DNA of 34,734 bases, taken from NCBI GenBank assembly GCA_040384645.1, contig JAZKIX010000015.1:1-34734 (forward strand), given 5' to 3'. A model generated the notes under the pieces. It saw only the letters and a program-made list of their open reading frames with translations. It was not told where the DNA came from and made no database searches. This stretch comes from JAZKIX01 sp040384645 (GTDB taxonomy: Bacteria; Pseudomonadota; Gammaproteobacteria; Burkholderiales; Burkholderiaceae_D). The translations under genes and the position numbers were made by a program. Below, piece after piece: positions 26,072 through 34,039 of this stretch (positions are counted from its first letter, which is position 1; every line of letters starts with the position of its first letter).

Positions 26072-28786
26072 TTACGCCATATCTCCCAACAAAAAGCGCT
26101 TCTTCAGCAACTCTTCTACCTCTTGTGCCGGTACCGGGCGGGCGATCAAATAACCTTGGATTTCATCACAGGACAGCGATTGCAATAAGCTTAGTTGTCC
26201 GCCAGTCTCGACCCCTTCAGCGATCACGCTCATGCCGAGCGAATGCGCCATTGATACGATGGCCTTAAAGAAAATTTCACCTTCGGTGGTCCGTACCAGT
26301 TCTGCAGTGAAGGTGCGGTCTACCTTTAACGCATCCATATTCAGGCGCTGCAATTGCGCCAGCGACGAGAAACCAGTGCCGAAATCGTCGACCAGCAATT
26401 TGATACCCAAGGCGCGGATCGCAGCCAGTTGCTCCACGACTTCAGATTGCTCGCCCATCATGGACGATTCGGTCAATTCGATTTCCACCAGTTCAGGATT
26501 GATCGAATGCCGCGACAAGGCCGAGGCGAACAGGTTTTTGATATTGCCGTGGTTGAACTGGCGTGCCGAAACGTTGATCGATACCGGTACCAGCGGCAGG
26601 CCAAGCGCTTTCCAATATGCCAATTGGCCGCAGGCTTTTTCCAACACGATTTCACCCAATTTAAGGATCAAACCGGACTCTTCGGCCAACGGAATGAACT
26701 GAGCCGGCGATACCAGGCCGCGCTCGGGATGCACCCAACGCACCAGGGCCTCCAGCGCACGCAATTCGCCGGTGTAGGTGCAAATTCGCGGCTCGTAAAA
26801 CAGGACGAATTGGTCATCGTCTAAGGCGGTTAGCAATGCGCGCTCTGTGTCGAGCCGCACCTTTAGATTCTCGAACAGGATCGGCTGATAAAAACGGAAA
26901 TCGCCCTTGCCCTCGGCCTTGGCGTGATACATCGCGATGTCGGCATTTTTGAGCAATTCTTTGCTATCGCTACCATCGCGCGGGAATAAGGTAATTCCAA
27001 TCGAGGCCCCGATACTGCTTCTACCTCGCAGCAGGGCATATGGCTGACACAGCGAATCGATGACGCGCGCCGCGATCACGGCCGCATCGTTTTCGCTTTC
27101 GACCTGCTCCAGGATCAGGGTAAATTCATCGCCGCCCAGCCGCACCACATGGTCGTGCGGCCGCAATACGCCCCGCAGGCGCGCCGCCACTTCGCACAGC
27201 AAGGCATCGCCAACTTGATGACCCTGCGTATCGTTGACATTTTTGAAGTCGTCCAAATCGATAAAAAGCAAGGCAAGCATGCCGTTCTTGGCGGCAATCC
27301 GGGCCAGTGCAGCCGGCAGGTAGTTATTCATCCAATAGCGGTTCGGCAGTGTGGTCAAGGCATCTTCATTGGCCAGCCGTGCCAGTTCGCGCTCGTGGGT
27401 CTTAACGCTATTGATGTCGCGCACCGTCATTGCGAGGCCAGTGCCGGAGCGGACGAATTTGCGATGTATCCACTTCAATTGCATCGGGCTATCCGAAGCG
27501 ACATGCCATTCGTCTTCGTAATATCCCAGTTCCATGGCATGCCGGTAAATCCCCAGCAAGGCCGTGAAATAAGGTTCTACATACCAAGTCGAGAGCTTGG
27601 TACCGACAAAACTTGCCCGATTTTGGCCGTAGAACGCTGCGCCTTGTTCATTGCAATCCATTAATTCGAAATCGGTGATCTTGCCCTGTGCATTGCGCAT
27701 CGCACGCAGCATATAAAAGCCATCGTTTCCGCCCTCGGTTGCAACCCTATAAGCACTGCGGGCATCGTCTTCCAAATGCTTGCGCGCAGCCAAACGGATC
27801 GTTAGCAAAGTCGCAATAAAACCAAATAGAAACAGGAAAATACTGGCGACCATGGCACTGGTACGATAGGTTTGCCACGAATCTCGATACGGCGCCAGCA
27901 GCTCTTGTTCCGACAAGCCAACTACCGCAACCAAAGGATATTGGGGCAATAATTCCCAAGAGACAAAACGTGCCTGCGTATCGGAGAACCAAGGGTCGCC
28001 AGGCAAAAACAAGGCGCCATTGGGCGCTTCGCGCATTGGAACCGAACCCAGCGCCACATCAGTCGATGCATTGCGAATTTCGCCCCCAATCCGCAGCGCC
28101 CGCAACACCTTGTCGTATTGGCCGGCAATCGCCAGCAAGGCAGATTTACCCAGACTGGAACCATCGTAAAATCCGGCGGAAAAATAGGCTGGTTCAACTG
28201 CCACCACAATCACGCCGGCGAATTCGCCCCGGCCCGTGTCCAGTCTGCGCGAAAAATAAATCAAGGTTTTGCCTGAGACTGGGTCCAGGACCGGCTGCCC
28301 GGTAAATAATTGGTTATCCGAATTGCGCTTGTGGAACAAGAACAAATCCCTGCCGGCGAATGAGGTGGATGAAGGGCGCTCAAAAGGAAAAAGAAAACTG
28401 ACAGCAGCACCGGATTGATCTGCAATAGAAACCGAATACACATTCGATACCGGCAAAAATCCCTTTTGCAACAGCACAGCCAGATCCGGCTGCGCCTGCG
28501 AGCGCTCCCAATCGAACTTGATAAATTGCAGCAGTTGATCGGCCTGCGCAATCGCTCGGCTTAAATGATTGGCGTAAGCATGCGACAGCGATGCTACGTC
28601 TTTGATCGCAGTTTGCCCCAAGTGACGGCGGTCTTCATGAATCTTGGCAAAGGTGGCTCCCCACATCAGTGCGCCGATGGCAAGGCTGATCAATGGCCAT
28701 ATCAAAATCTGTCGCAAGCCACCCTGAAGATACGGTCGCTCCTGCATCGCATGCAACAAACGCTGCCGGAAGGAAGTGTGAGACAT
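26072..28786 (-). CDS. membrane GGDEF-EAL protein (cyclic-di-GMP turnover)
   Basis: The gene encodes 904 residues. Membrane segments at about 27-46 and 311-333 flank a periplasmic Cache-like sensor domain (about 50-300). A PAS-like domain at about 345-460 follows. The GGDEF domain (about 465-630) has intact G551-G-D-E-F and an inhibitory-site RxxD (R542, D545) exactly five residues upstream, so it could make c-di-GMP. The EAL domain (about 645-895) has E679-A-L, NVSARQF, ELTESS, VDDFGTGFSSL, KVDRTF and AEGVET, so it could also degrade it. The usual YxQP glutamine just before EAL is Glu here (FYEP, residue 665). Net activity cannot be decided from sequence. It stands alone and is convergent to lgt. 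Confidence 0.93.
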   Translation of the reverse strand: MSHTSFRQRLLHAMQERPYLQGGLRQILIWPLISLAIGALMWGATFAKIHEDRRHLGQTAIKDVASLSHAYANHLSRAIAQADQLLQFIKFDWERSQAQPDLAVLLQKGFLPVSNVYSVSIADQSGAAVSFLFPFERPSSTSFAGRDLFLFHKRNSDNQLFTGQPVLDPVSGKTLIYFSRRLDTGRGEFAGVIVVAVEPAYFSAGFYDGSSLGKSALLAIAGQYDKVLRALRIGGEIRNASTDVALGSVPMREAPNGALFLPGDPWFSDTQARFVSWELLPQYPLVAVVGLSEQELLAPYRDSWQTYRTSAMVASIFLFLFGFIATLLTIRLAARKHLEDDARSAYRVATEGGNDGFYMLRAMRNAQGKITDFELMDCNEQGAAFYGQNRASFVGTKLSTWYVEPYFTALLGIYRHAMELGYYEDEWHVASDSPMQLKWIHRKFVRSGTGLAMTVRDINSVKTHERELARLANEDALTTLPNRYWMNNYLPAALARIAAKNGMLALLFIDLDDFKNVNDTQGHQVGDALLCEVAARLRGVLRPHDHVVRLGGDEFTLILEQVESENDAAVIAARVIDSLCQPYALLRGRSSIGASIGITLFPRDGSDSKELLKNADIAMYHAKAEGKGDFRFYQPILFENLKVRLDTERALLTALDDDQFVLFYEPRICTYTGELRALEALVRWVHPERGLVSPAQFIPLAEESGLILKLGEIVLEKACGQLAYWKALGLPLVPVSINVSARQFNHGNIKNLFASALSRHSINPELVEIELTESSMMGEQSEVVEQLAAIRALGIKLLVDDFGTGFSSLAQLQRLNMDALKVDRTFTAELVRTTEGEIFFKAIVSMAHSLGMSVIAEGVETGGQLSLLQSLSCDEIQGYLIARPVPAQEVEELLKKRFLLGDMA

Positions 28787-29178
28787 AAGCCGTAGGATAT
28801 TTTTGAATTATTAAGAAAAATGTGACAGCCGCGACAAGCACCAAAATCGCGGCAAAAGCAATGGTTGTGGTTACAGACTCAATTCCATATAGTAACAAAT
28901 AGTTTAATGAAGCAATTAATCTCCTTCACAAAACGCATTATGAAGCGTCTCCCGTGGCGAGCCAAAGTGAGGCAAGCCACCTCTGTAACAATACAAGCTA
29001 TTTGGTGCGCACTACACAGATTGATCGAAGTCTTAGCATATATTGAGCCACCCATTAAATGTGAGATTATCTGCTGCAAATCTTCCTCGATTGAATGCCA
29101 TGCAGTGGCTTGATAAAAAGCCTGCACCGACAATTGAATCTATTGACTGAAATTCGCTTGCGCACCTATAGTGATGAA
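28787..29178. other. non-coding region upstream of zapB-like gene
   Basis: About 390 bp between the divergent GGDEF-EAL and zapB-like genes. Open frames on both strands lack ribosome binding sites and family resemblance. The right end holds the candidate promoter TTGACT-18-TATAGT. I see no tRNA, known riboswitch or repeat copy here. Confidence 0.55.
29143..29172 (+). promoter_or_regulatory. candidate promoter of the zapB-like gene
   Basis: TTGACT at 29143-29148 and TATAGT at 29167-29172 are separated by 18 nt. The predicted start falls at about 29179, on the ATG itself, which would give a leaderless mRNA. Confidence 0.45.
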
Positions 29179-29409
29179 ATGATTTCTGAATTCACCCTTC
29201 TCTCCCAAAAAATCGAGCAACTCGCCGAGTTGACCCAATCGCTGCGCAAGGAAAATAGCGAACTGCGGCTCAACAGCGCGTCACTTGTCAATCAAAATGC
29301 CATCCTGAGCCAGCGCATGCACGAAGCACATCAACGCGTGACAGCCTTACTGGAAAAAATACCGGCACTCGAGGCCGAAGTCGAAACCGAAGTCGAGGAT
29401 GAAACATGA
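29179..29409 (+). CDS. ZapB-like coiled-coil protein
   Basis: The gene encodes 76 residues from MISEFTLLSQKIEQL. A longer frame to 29095 adds residues without family character. Almost the whole chain is a heptad-patterned coiled coil (LAELTQSLRKENSELR, ILSQRMHEAHQRVTALLEKI) with an acidic tail. Its size, coiled-coil form and four-base overlap (ATGA) with zapA point to the small division proteins that bridge ZapA to other division or chromosome factors. The sequence is too simple for a firm family name. Confidence 0.75.
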   Translation: MISEFTLLSQKIEQLAELTQSLRKENSELRLNSASLVNQNAILSQRMHEAHQRVTALLEKIPALEAEVETEVEDET

Positions 29410-29717
29410 TCAAGCTCGACGTTACAATTTTGGGACAATCTTATAAGCTCACTTGCAAAGCTGGTGAAGAAGCCGCGCTACAAGAGGCAGTAAATTATTT
29501 AAATGAACGGATGACTACGATCCGAGATGCCGGCAAGATGAAAGGTAACGACCGTATCGCCGTTATGGCAGCGCTGGGCATTGCGGCCGAACTGTTATCT
29601 ATACGGTCGCCGCAAGGCCCGTTGTCCGACCTTACCTTATCGGAAGTTAAACAAAAAATCACGTCCATGCACGAGGTGCTTGACAGTGCTTTAGCACCGC
29701 AAGAAAATTTATTTTGA
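29406..29717 (+). CDS. zapA: cell division protein ZapA
   Basis: The gene encodes 103 residues. The N-terminal LDVTILGQSYKLTCKAGEE and the following EAVNYLNERM are the globular ZapA domain. The C-terminal half (IAVMAALGIAAELLSIRS onwards) is the long dimerising helix. ZapA crosslinks FtsZ filaments at midcell. It is coupled to the upstream coiled-coil gene and followed by 6S RNA, as in many proteobacteria. Confidence 0.93.
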   Translation: MIKLDVTILGQSYKLTCKAGEEAALQEAVNYLNERMTTIRDAGKMKGNDRIAVMAALGIAAELLSIRSPQGPLSDLTLSEVKQKITSMHEVLDSALAPQENLF

Positions 29718-29760
29718 AATTCGCGCTCACAAAAATTTTCTAGTATTTTCTTCAAACTGT

Positions 29761-29788
29761 TTGACACAAAGGCTCAAAAGAGTAAACT
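29761..29788 (+). promoter_or_regulatory. 6S RNA promoter
   Basis: A perfect TTGACA at 29761-29766, a 16-nt spacer and TAAACT at 29783-29788. It sits 6-7 nt before the predicted 5' end of the RNA. Confidence 0.6.
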
Positions 29789-29790
29789 TT

Positions 29791-29970
29791 GCTTCCCTGC
29801 TGTGTTCGCGATTGCCATATATTCCTTGAACCATTTATGTGCATCGGTCGCGGGAATTTGTTCGATGGGCGTGAGCGTCGCTAGTCCGACGAACCCGAAG
29901 TTGAACTAACTGTGGCCAACTTGAACCGCCTTGGTTCAGGATGCCGGCAACGCGGCATATGCGGGGATTT
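29791..29970 (+). ncRNA. ssrS: 6S RNA
   Basis: An RNA of about 180 nt. The ends pair: CCCTGC at 29795-29800 with GCGGGG at 29961-29966, and GCG(A)TTGCC with GGCAACGC, giving the closing stem with a bulge. CCCTGCTGTGTTCGCG and TTCCTTGAACC are typical of proteobacterial 6S 5' parts. A large internal open region and a terminal hairpin (GAACCGCCTTGGTTC) are visible. 6S RNA mimics an open promoter and binds RNA polymerase with sigma-70 in stationary phase. Its place behind zapA is the classical one. Confidence 0.88.
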
Positions 29971-29976
29971 ATTCTG

Positions 29977-30016
29977 AAGCGGTTGCGTGCATTCTTGGTG
30001 CGCAACCGCTTTTTTT
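29977..30016 (+). terminator. terminator after 6S RNA
   Basis: AAGCGGTTGCG and CGCAACCGCTT form a perfect stem with a 13-nt loop, followed by seven T. Confidence 0.92.
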
Positions 30017-30071
30017 ATGTGAATTTGTACGGCCGTTTTTCCCCTTTCCTCTTTTCTTTTCCTAGCTAAAA

Positions 30072-30539
30072 ATGGCGTACTGGCTGATGAAGTCCGAACC
30101 GGACGAGATGAGCATCGACGCAGCCCTGGCTGCCGACAATCAAACCGTGCCCTGGGTCGGCGTGCGCAATTATCAGGCGCGTAATTTCATGCGCGATGCG
30201 ATGCAGGTCGGCGATGGCGTGTTGTTTTATCACTCCAGTTGTCCCCAGCCGGGCGTAGCCGGCTTGGCTGAAATCGCCAGCGCCCCCTACCCTGATCCGA
30301 CGCAGTACGAGCCGGGTAGCAAATATTACGACCCCAAAGCCACTATCGAAAATCCGCGCTGGATGCTGGTCGATGTACGCAGCATTCGCAAAATCGGACT
30401 GATATCCTTGGCCCAATTACGCGCCCATGAAGCGTTATCCGGCATGATCACTTTACAGCGTGGGAGCCGGCTCTCGATTACGCCAGTCACGCCCGCCGAA
30501 TGGAAACATATTCATCATTTTTTGGACTCTGGCAGTTAG
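30072..30539 (+). CDS. EVE-domain protein
   Basis: The gene encodes 155 residues, all one EVE domain: MAYWLMKSEPDEMSI at the start, WVGVRNYQARNFMRDAMQVGD, VLFYHSSCPQPGVAGLAEI and PRWMLVDV. EVE proteins are PUA-like and are thought to bind modified bases in RNA or DNA; the target here is unknown. The ATG has no clear ribosome binding site. It lies between 6S RNA and a TauE-type gene, 12 nt ahead of the latter, so the two genes form one unit. Confidence 0.92.
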   Translation: MAYWLMKSEPDEMSIDAALAADNQTVPWVGVRNYQARNFMRDAMQVGDGVLFYHSSCPQPGVAGLAEIASAPYPDPTQYEPGSKYYDPKATIENPRWMLVDVRSIRKIGLISLAQLRAHEALSGMITLQRGSRLSITPVTPAEWKHIHHFLDSGS

Positions 30540-30551
30540 CCGCCAGCGACA

Positions 30552-31442
30552 ATGGATATCGGCCTGATCCTGATTTTATTAACGCTGGGCACGGCGGTCG
30601 GTTTCGCCGCCGGCCTATTGGGAATCGGCGGCGGCATTTTGCTGGTGCCGTTTTTATCACTGATTTTTTCAGCCAAACATTTCGCACCCGAGCTGATCTT
30701 GCATATGGCGATTGCGACATCGCTGGCAAGCATCATGTTTACCTCAATTTCTTCGGTGCGCGCCCATCATGCCCACGGCGCGGTACTGTGGCCGATTGCC
30801 TTATTGCTGGCGCCGGGAATTTTGATTGGTGCGTGGATCGGGCCGTGGATTGCCAAACAATTAAATTCCGCCGCCCTGGCGATTTTTTTTGCTATTTTTG
30901 TATCGCTCTCGGCCACCCAGATGCTGCTGGATAAAAAACCTGCTGCCAGCCGCGAGCTGCCCGGCCGGGTCGGCATGTTTAGCGCAGGCGGCATCATCGG
31001 CATACTGGCAGGCCTGGTGGGCGTCGGTGGTGGCTTTGCCTCCGTGCCTTTCATGACTTGGTGTAACGTCAAAATCCATCAAGCGGTCGCCACCAGCGCC
31101 GCACTGGGATTTCCGATTGCCTTGGCAGGCACGTTGTCGAATATCTATTTCGGCTGGAATGAACCGGGCTTGCCCGCGTATTCGCTCAGCGCCGATACCG
31201 CGAACGGATCGACCGGATCNNNNNNNNNNTATTTCGGCATGCAAGTAGACGGCCGGCCAGCCAGTTCGCTTGGGTTCATTTATCTGCCGGCTATGCTGGT
31301 CGTTTCTCTGGCCAGTGTGACGACGGCGCCGCTTGGCGCCAGGACCGCACACGCCCTGCCGATCAAGTCGCTGCGCAAAGTATTCGCGCTGACTTTGTAT
31401 CTGTTGGCGGCGTATATGTTCTGGAAAGGCGTGAAAGGTTGA
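30552..31442 (+). CDS. TauE/SafE family membrane transporter (gap inside)
   Basis: The gene encodes about 296 residues with some eight membrane segments. The two family repeats are visible: GFAAGLLGIGGGILLVPFLS near the N-terminus and GILAGLVGVGGGFASVPFM in the middle. Members export sulfite, sulfoacetate or other organosulfur anions; the substrate here is unknown. Between PAYSL and SLGFIYLPA, which are usually nearly adjacent in the family, there are about 28 extra residues that contain a 10-N gap. They may be an insertion or an assembly error. Confidence 0.88.
   Translation: MDIGLILILLTLGTAVGFAAGLLGIGGGILLVPFLSLIFSAKHFAPELILHMAIATSLASIMFTSISSVRAHHAHGAVLWPIALLLAPGILIGAWIGPWIAKQLNSAALAIFFAIFVSLSATQMLLDKKPAASRELPGRVGMFSAGGIIGILAGLVGVGGGFASVPFMTWCNVKIHQAVATSAALGFPIALAGTLSNIYFGWNEPGLPAYSLSADTANGSTGXXXXYFGMQVDGRPASSLGFIYLPAMLVVSLASVTTAPLGARTAHALPIKSLRKVFALTLYLLAAYMFWKGVKG
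31220..31229. other. assembly gap (10 N)
   Basis: Ten N inside the TauE-type gene, in the middle of a stretch that does not resemble the rest of the family. Confidence 0.95.
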
Positions 31443-31452
31443 TTTTTCTTCT

Positions 31453-31542
31453 AAAATACTCCCGCATGTATTTTTCAACCCCCAATGAAAACGTGCGGCT
31501 AAGATAGTGTTTTGAGTTATACCCCCACTATTTCGTCATTTT
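31453..31542 (+). repeat. dispersed intergenic element, copy C
   Basis: The 5' hairpin AAAATAC / GTATTTT (31453-31459, 31468-31474) is followed by CCCCCAATGAAAACGTGCGG, TAAG, and GTTATACCCCC ending at 31526, then CTATTTCGTCATTTT. It starts 10 nt behind the TauE stop codon on the same strand. Confidence 0.8.
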
Positions 31543-31710
31543 AAAGAGTTGAGCAAACGCAACTCCAGCCTCGATTCACTTTCATCGGCGCCGCAGTATG
31601 CGTTACAGTGCGCATCCAAATATTGTTTTTTATTAAATATAATTTCGTGTCAAAGCACTGCTTTTTCTTACAAGCTGCAACCAATTAGCAGCACTTCCCT
31701 GGAATACATC

Positions 31711-32598
31711 ATGTTTAAAAAATTACAGGCAGTTTTGCTGCTATGTGCCTCAATCGGCCTGATATCTTCCGCTGCCGCTGATCAGGCACCGTCAGAAAAA
31801 ATTAGCGCAGAAGACTTCGTAGCCTCGCTCAACTTTCAGCACGGAAAAATCACTTTAGCGAATGGCATCGCCACTTTGAATTTGCCAGACTCGTTCCGTT
31901 ACCTTGGCCCGGCCGACGCCGAGCGCGTGCTGGTGGAGGCCTGGGGCAATCCGCCCGGCGCCAAAAATCTTGGCATGATATTCCCGTCCGACACCAGTCC
32001 CTTGAGTAACGATGGCTGGGGCGTCATCGTCACCTATGACGAAGACGGCCATGTCAAGGATGACGACGCCGATAGCATCAATTACGTTGAATTGCTTAAG
32101 GAAATGAAGGAATCGACCCTTGCGGCTAATGAAGAACGTAAAAAACGTGGCTACAGCGCGATGACGCTAGTGGGTTGGGCCGAGCCGCCGCACTACGACA
32201 AAAGCAGCCACAAATTTTATTGGGCCAAGGAATTCGCGACCGAAAACGAAGCCGAACATTCGCTCAACTACAATATCCGGGTACTCGGCCGCAAGGGCGT
32301 ATTGGTCTTGAACGCAGTTGCCGGTATGGCGCAAATCGCGCAGATCAAGCGGGAAATGCCGGTTGTGGTGGGCTTCACTGATTTCAGCAAAGGCAATAGC
32401 TTTGCTGAATTCGATGAAAAGACCGATAAGGTAGCCGAATACGGATTAGCCGCTTTAGTCGCCGGCGGGGTCGCGGCCAAGTTGGGCTTTTTCGGCAAGA
32501 TTTTTGCCTTACTGCTGGCATTCAAGAAGATATTGCTGCTGGGATTTATCGCCTTGGGAACTGCCATGTACAAATTCTTTGGAATGAAAAAAGATTAA
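31711..32598 (+). CDS. DUF2167 membrane protein
   Basis: The gene encodes 295 residues from the ATG at 31711, the first start followed by a signal peptide (about 1-23, ending SSAAA). The body carries DUF2167 features: HGKITLANGIATLNLPDSFRYL, WGNPPG, GWGVIVTYDEDGHVKDDDAD, GWAEPPHYDKSSHKFYWAKE and LNYNIRVLGRKGVLVLNAVA. The C-terminus has one or two membrane segments (about 245-290). The likely topology is a large periplasmic domain anchored at the C-terminus. The function is unknown. It lies 12 nt ahead of the M50 protease gene, so the two are probably coexpressed. Confidence 0.88.
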   Translation: MFKKLQAVLLLCASIGLISSAAADQAPSEKISAEDFVASLNFQHGKITLANGIATLNLPDSFRYLGPADAERVLVEAWGNPPGAKNLGMIFPSDTSPLSNDGWGVIVTYDEDGHVKDDDADSINYVELLKEMKESTLAANEERKKRGYSAMTLVGWAEPPHYDKSSHKFYWAKEFATENEAEHSLNYNIRVLGRKGVLVLNAVAGMAQIAQIKREMPVVVGFTDFSKGNSFAEFDEKTDKVAEYGLAALVAGGVAAKLGFFGKIFALLLAFKKILLLGFIALGTAMYKFFGMKKD

Positions 32599-32610
32599 AG
32601 GCAAAACAGC

Positions 32611-33339
32611 ATGATAAAACTTCTTTCGTGGTTATTCCTCGCCGGCAAATTGGGCAAGGTGCTTACAACCGGCGGCACCATGCTCATTTCGATGGTGGTC
32701 TATTCCTGGATCTTTGGCTGGCGTTATGCGGTCGGATTTGTGTTATTGATTTTTTTCCACGAGATGGGCCATTTTCTAGCCGCACGCCAACGCGGCCTCG
32801 ACGTCGGTGCCCCGACCTTTATCCCTTTCATTGGCGCTTGGGTCGCGTTAAAAGAAATGCCACACGACGTCGAGACCGAGGCCTATATCGGATTCGCGGG
32901 GCCGGTTACCGGCACCTTGGCTGCCATTGCCTGCTATTGGCTGGGACGGGAAAACGACAGCCAACTGATGCTGGCTCTGGCGTATTCCGGCTTCATGATC
33001 AATCTGATCAATTTAATCCCGATCTCGCCACTGGATGGCGGTCGTATTACAGCCATCGTTTCACCCAAGATATGGCTGGCGGGCGTACCTTTGCTGGCGG
33101 CGCTGTTTTTTTACAATCCGAGCCCGATGCTGATCCTGATCGCGATCCTGGCTTACCCTCAATTGAAAGCCGCTTTGAGTAAAGACAATGGCGCATCAAA
33201 ATTGCCGGCCGGTTACTACGACGTGCCTACCGCCACCCGCCTCAACTACGGCGTGCTTTATCTTGGATTGGTGGCATTTTTGGCAATCATGTCGTATGAA
33301 GTGCATGAAATGCTTGCGAATGTATCCAGAACCCTCTAA
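32611..33339 (+). CDS. M50 (site-2 protease) family membrane peptidase
   Basis: The gene encodes 242 residues with about six membrane segments. The zinc motif H50-E-M-G-H54 lies in FFHEMGHFLAARQRGLDVG. The second metal-binding region is NLINLIPISPLDGGRI with D142. GFAGPVTGTLAA is also typical of the family. It has no PDZ domain, so it differs from RseP. Site-2 proteases cleave substrates within the membrane. The adjacent DUF2167 protein is a natural candidate partner or substrate, which is inference from gene order. Confidence 0.9.
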   Translation: MIKLLSWLFLAGKLGKVLTTGGTMLISMVVYSWIFGWRYAVGFVLLIFFHEMGHFLAARQRGLDVGAPTFIPFIGAWVALKEMPHDVETEAYIGFAGPVTGTLAAIACYWLGRENDSQLMLALAYSGFMINLINLIPISPLDGGRITAIVSPKIWLAGVPLLAALFFYNPSPMLILIAILAYPQLKAALSKDNGASKLPAGYYDVPTATRLNYGVLYLGLVAFLAIMSYEVHEMLANVSRTL

Positions 33340-33349
33340 AACAGAAATT

Positions 33350-33440
33350 TTATACTACACATAGTATATTTTTTGTGCCAATAAACACGTGCGGGGAAGA
33401 GGTTATTTATTGCGATACTCCCCCCTAAAATCCATTTTTC
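33350..33440 (+). repeat. dispersed intergenic element, copy D
   Basis: The 5' hairpin TATACTA-CACA-TAGTATA at 33351-33368 is followed by GCCAATAAACACGTGCGG, GGAAGAGG, and GATACTCCCCCC ending at 33425, then a T run near 33437. It starts 11 nt behind the M50 protease stop on the same strand. Confidence 0.8.
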
Positions 33441-33709
33441 CCGATAATTCAGGCAGGCATTTGAAGCGATAGCTTTGGCACTATTCCGTAGATGCCTCGT
33501 AGTAAAACTCTCTCCGCCGTCGCTGTGATCTTGATCAAAATCAAGCTTTCGCACAGCAAAAATTTGCCAAAGATCAAAACCCGTATCGCAAATTTGACGC
33601 CAAGCTATTCACATTCAACATATCACCTATCGAAACATCGAATTGGATTTATATGATGCACCGCACTAAAGTACGGTCATCGCAATAAATTATTGATAGA
33701 GGTCACACC
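33441..33709. other. non-coding region upstream of the small unknown gene
   Basis: About 270 bp after repeat copy D. It holds the FNR-type palindrome at 33531 and a short GCAAA-AA-TTTGC palindrome at 33556. A short leftward open frame here (33336-33554) overlaps the repeat and has no recognisable features. Confidence 0.55.
33531..33544. promoter_or_regulatory. FNR/ANR/CRP-type binding site
   Basis: TTGAT-CAAA-ATCAA is a perfect match to the FNR consensus TTGAT-N4-ATCAA. It is centred about 170 nt upstream of the small gene at 33710. No strong -10 box is visible at the ideal distance, and the leader would be about 130 nt. Confidence 0.6.
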
Positions 33710-33964
33710 ATGTTGAACAGCAATTTCCTAATCTTGACGATGTTGAACGAATTCGATAGTTCCAATAACGCGTCCAAAATTAAACATGCGCCAGACACCA
33801 TTGAGTCGCTCGGTCGTTTTCGTTTCGAACACCTTGACGCGATGCGCGCAAGCAGCTTACAAGAAATTCAGCGCAAGGCAGCAAGATCGGCGCGCCGTAA
33901 GCAATCAGGTAGCTTTTTTGCACGATTAAATAGCCTATTCACCCGCGCCAGAGTGCCTGCCTGA
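33710..33964 (+). CDS. small hypothetical protein
   Basis: The gene encodes 84 residues with AGAGGT about 8 nt upstream of the ATG. It is basic in its second half (IQRKAARSARRKQ, then a short amphipathic end FFARLNSLFTRARVPA). There is no signal peptide, membrane segment or known motif. A palindrome of FNR type upstream suggests expression under low oxygen. I do not recognise the family. Confidence 0.6.
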   Translation: MLNSNFLILTMLNEFDSSNNASKIKHAPDTIESLGRFRFEHLDAMRASSLQEIQRKAARSARRKQSGSFFARLNSLFTRARVPA

Positions 33965-34039
33965 TTAATTCAAACTGGTGCGCACGGCTTCGGCGGCTCC
34001 GCGCACCCTTCCAAAACAATTAACGGCCGTGCTGAACTC

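Noticed and set aside
28635..28898. A leftward frame beginning with a strongly hydrophobic segment ahead of the GGDEF-EAL gene
   Set aside because: It starts at a TTG without a ribosome binding site and overlaps the start of the GGDEF-EAL gene in another frame; no family resemblance.
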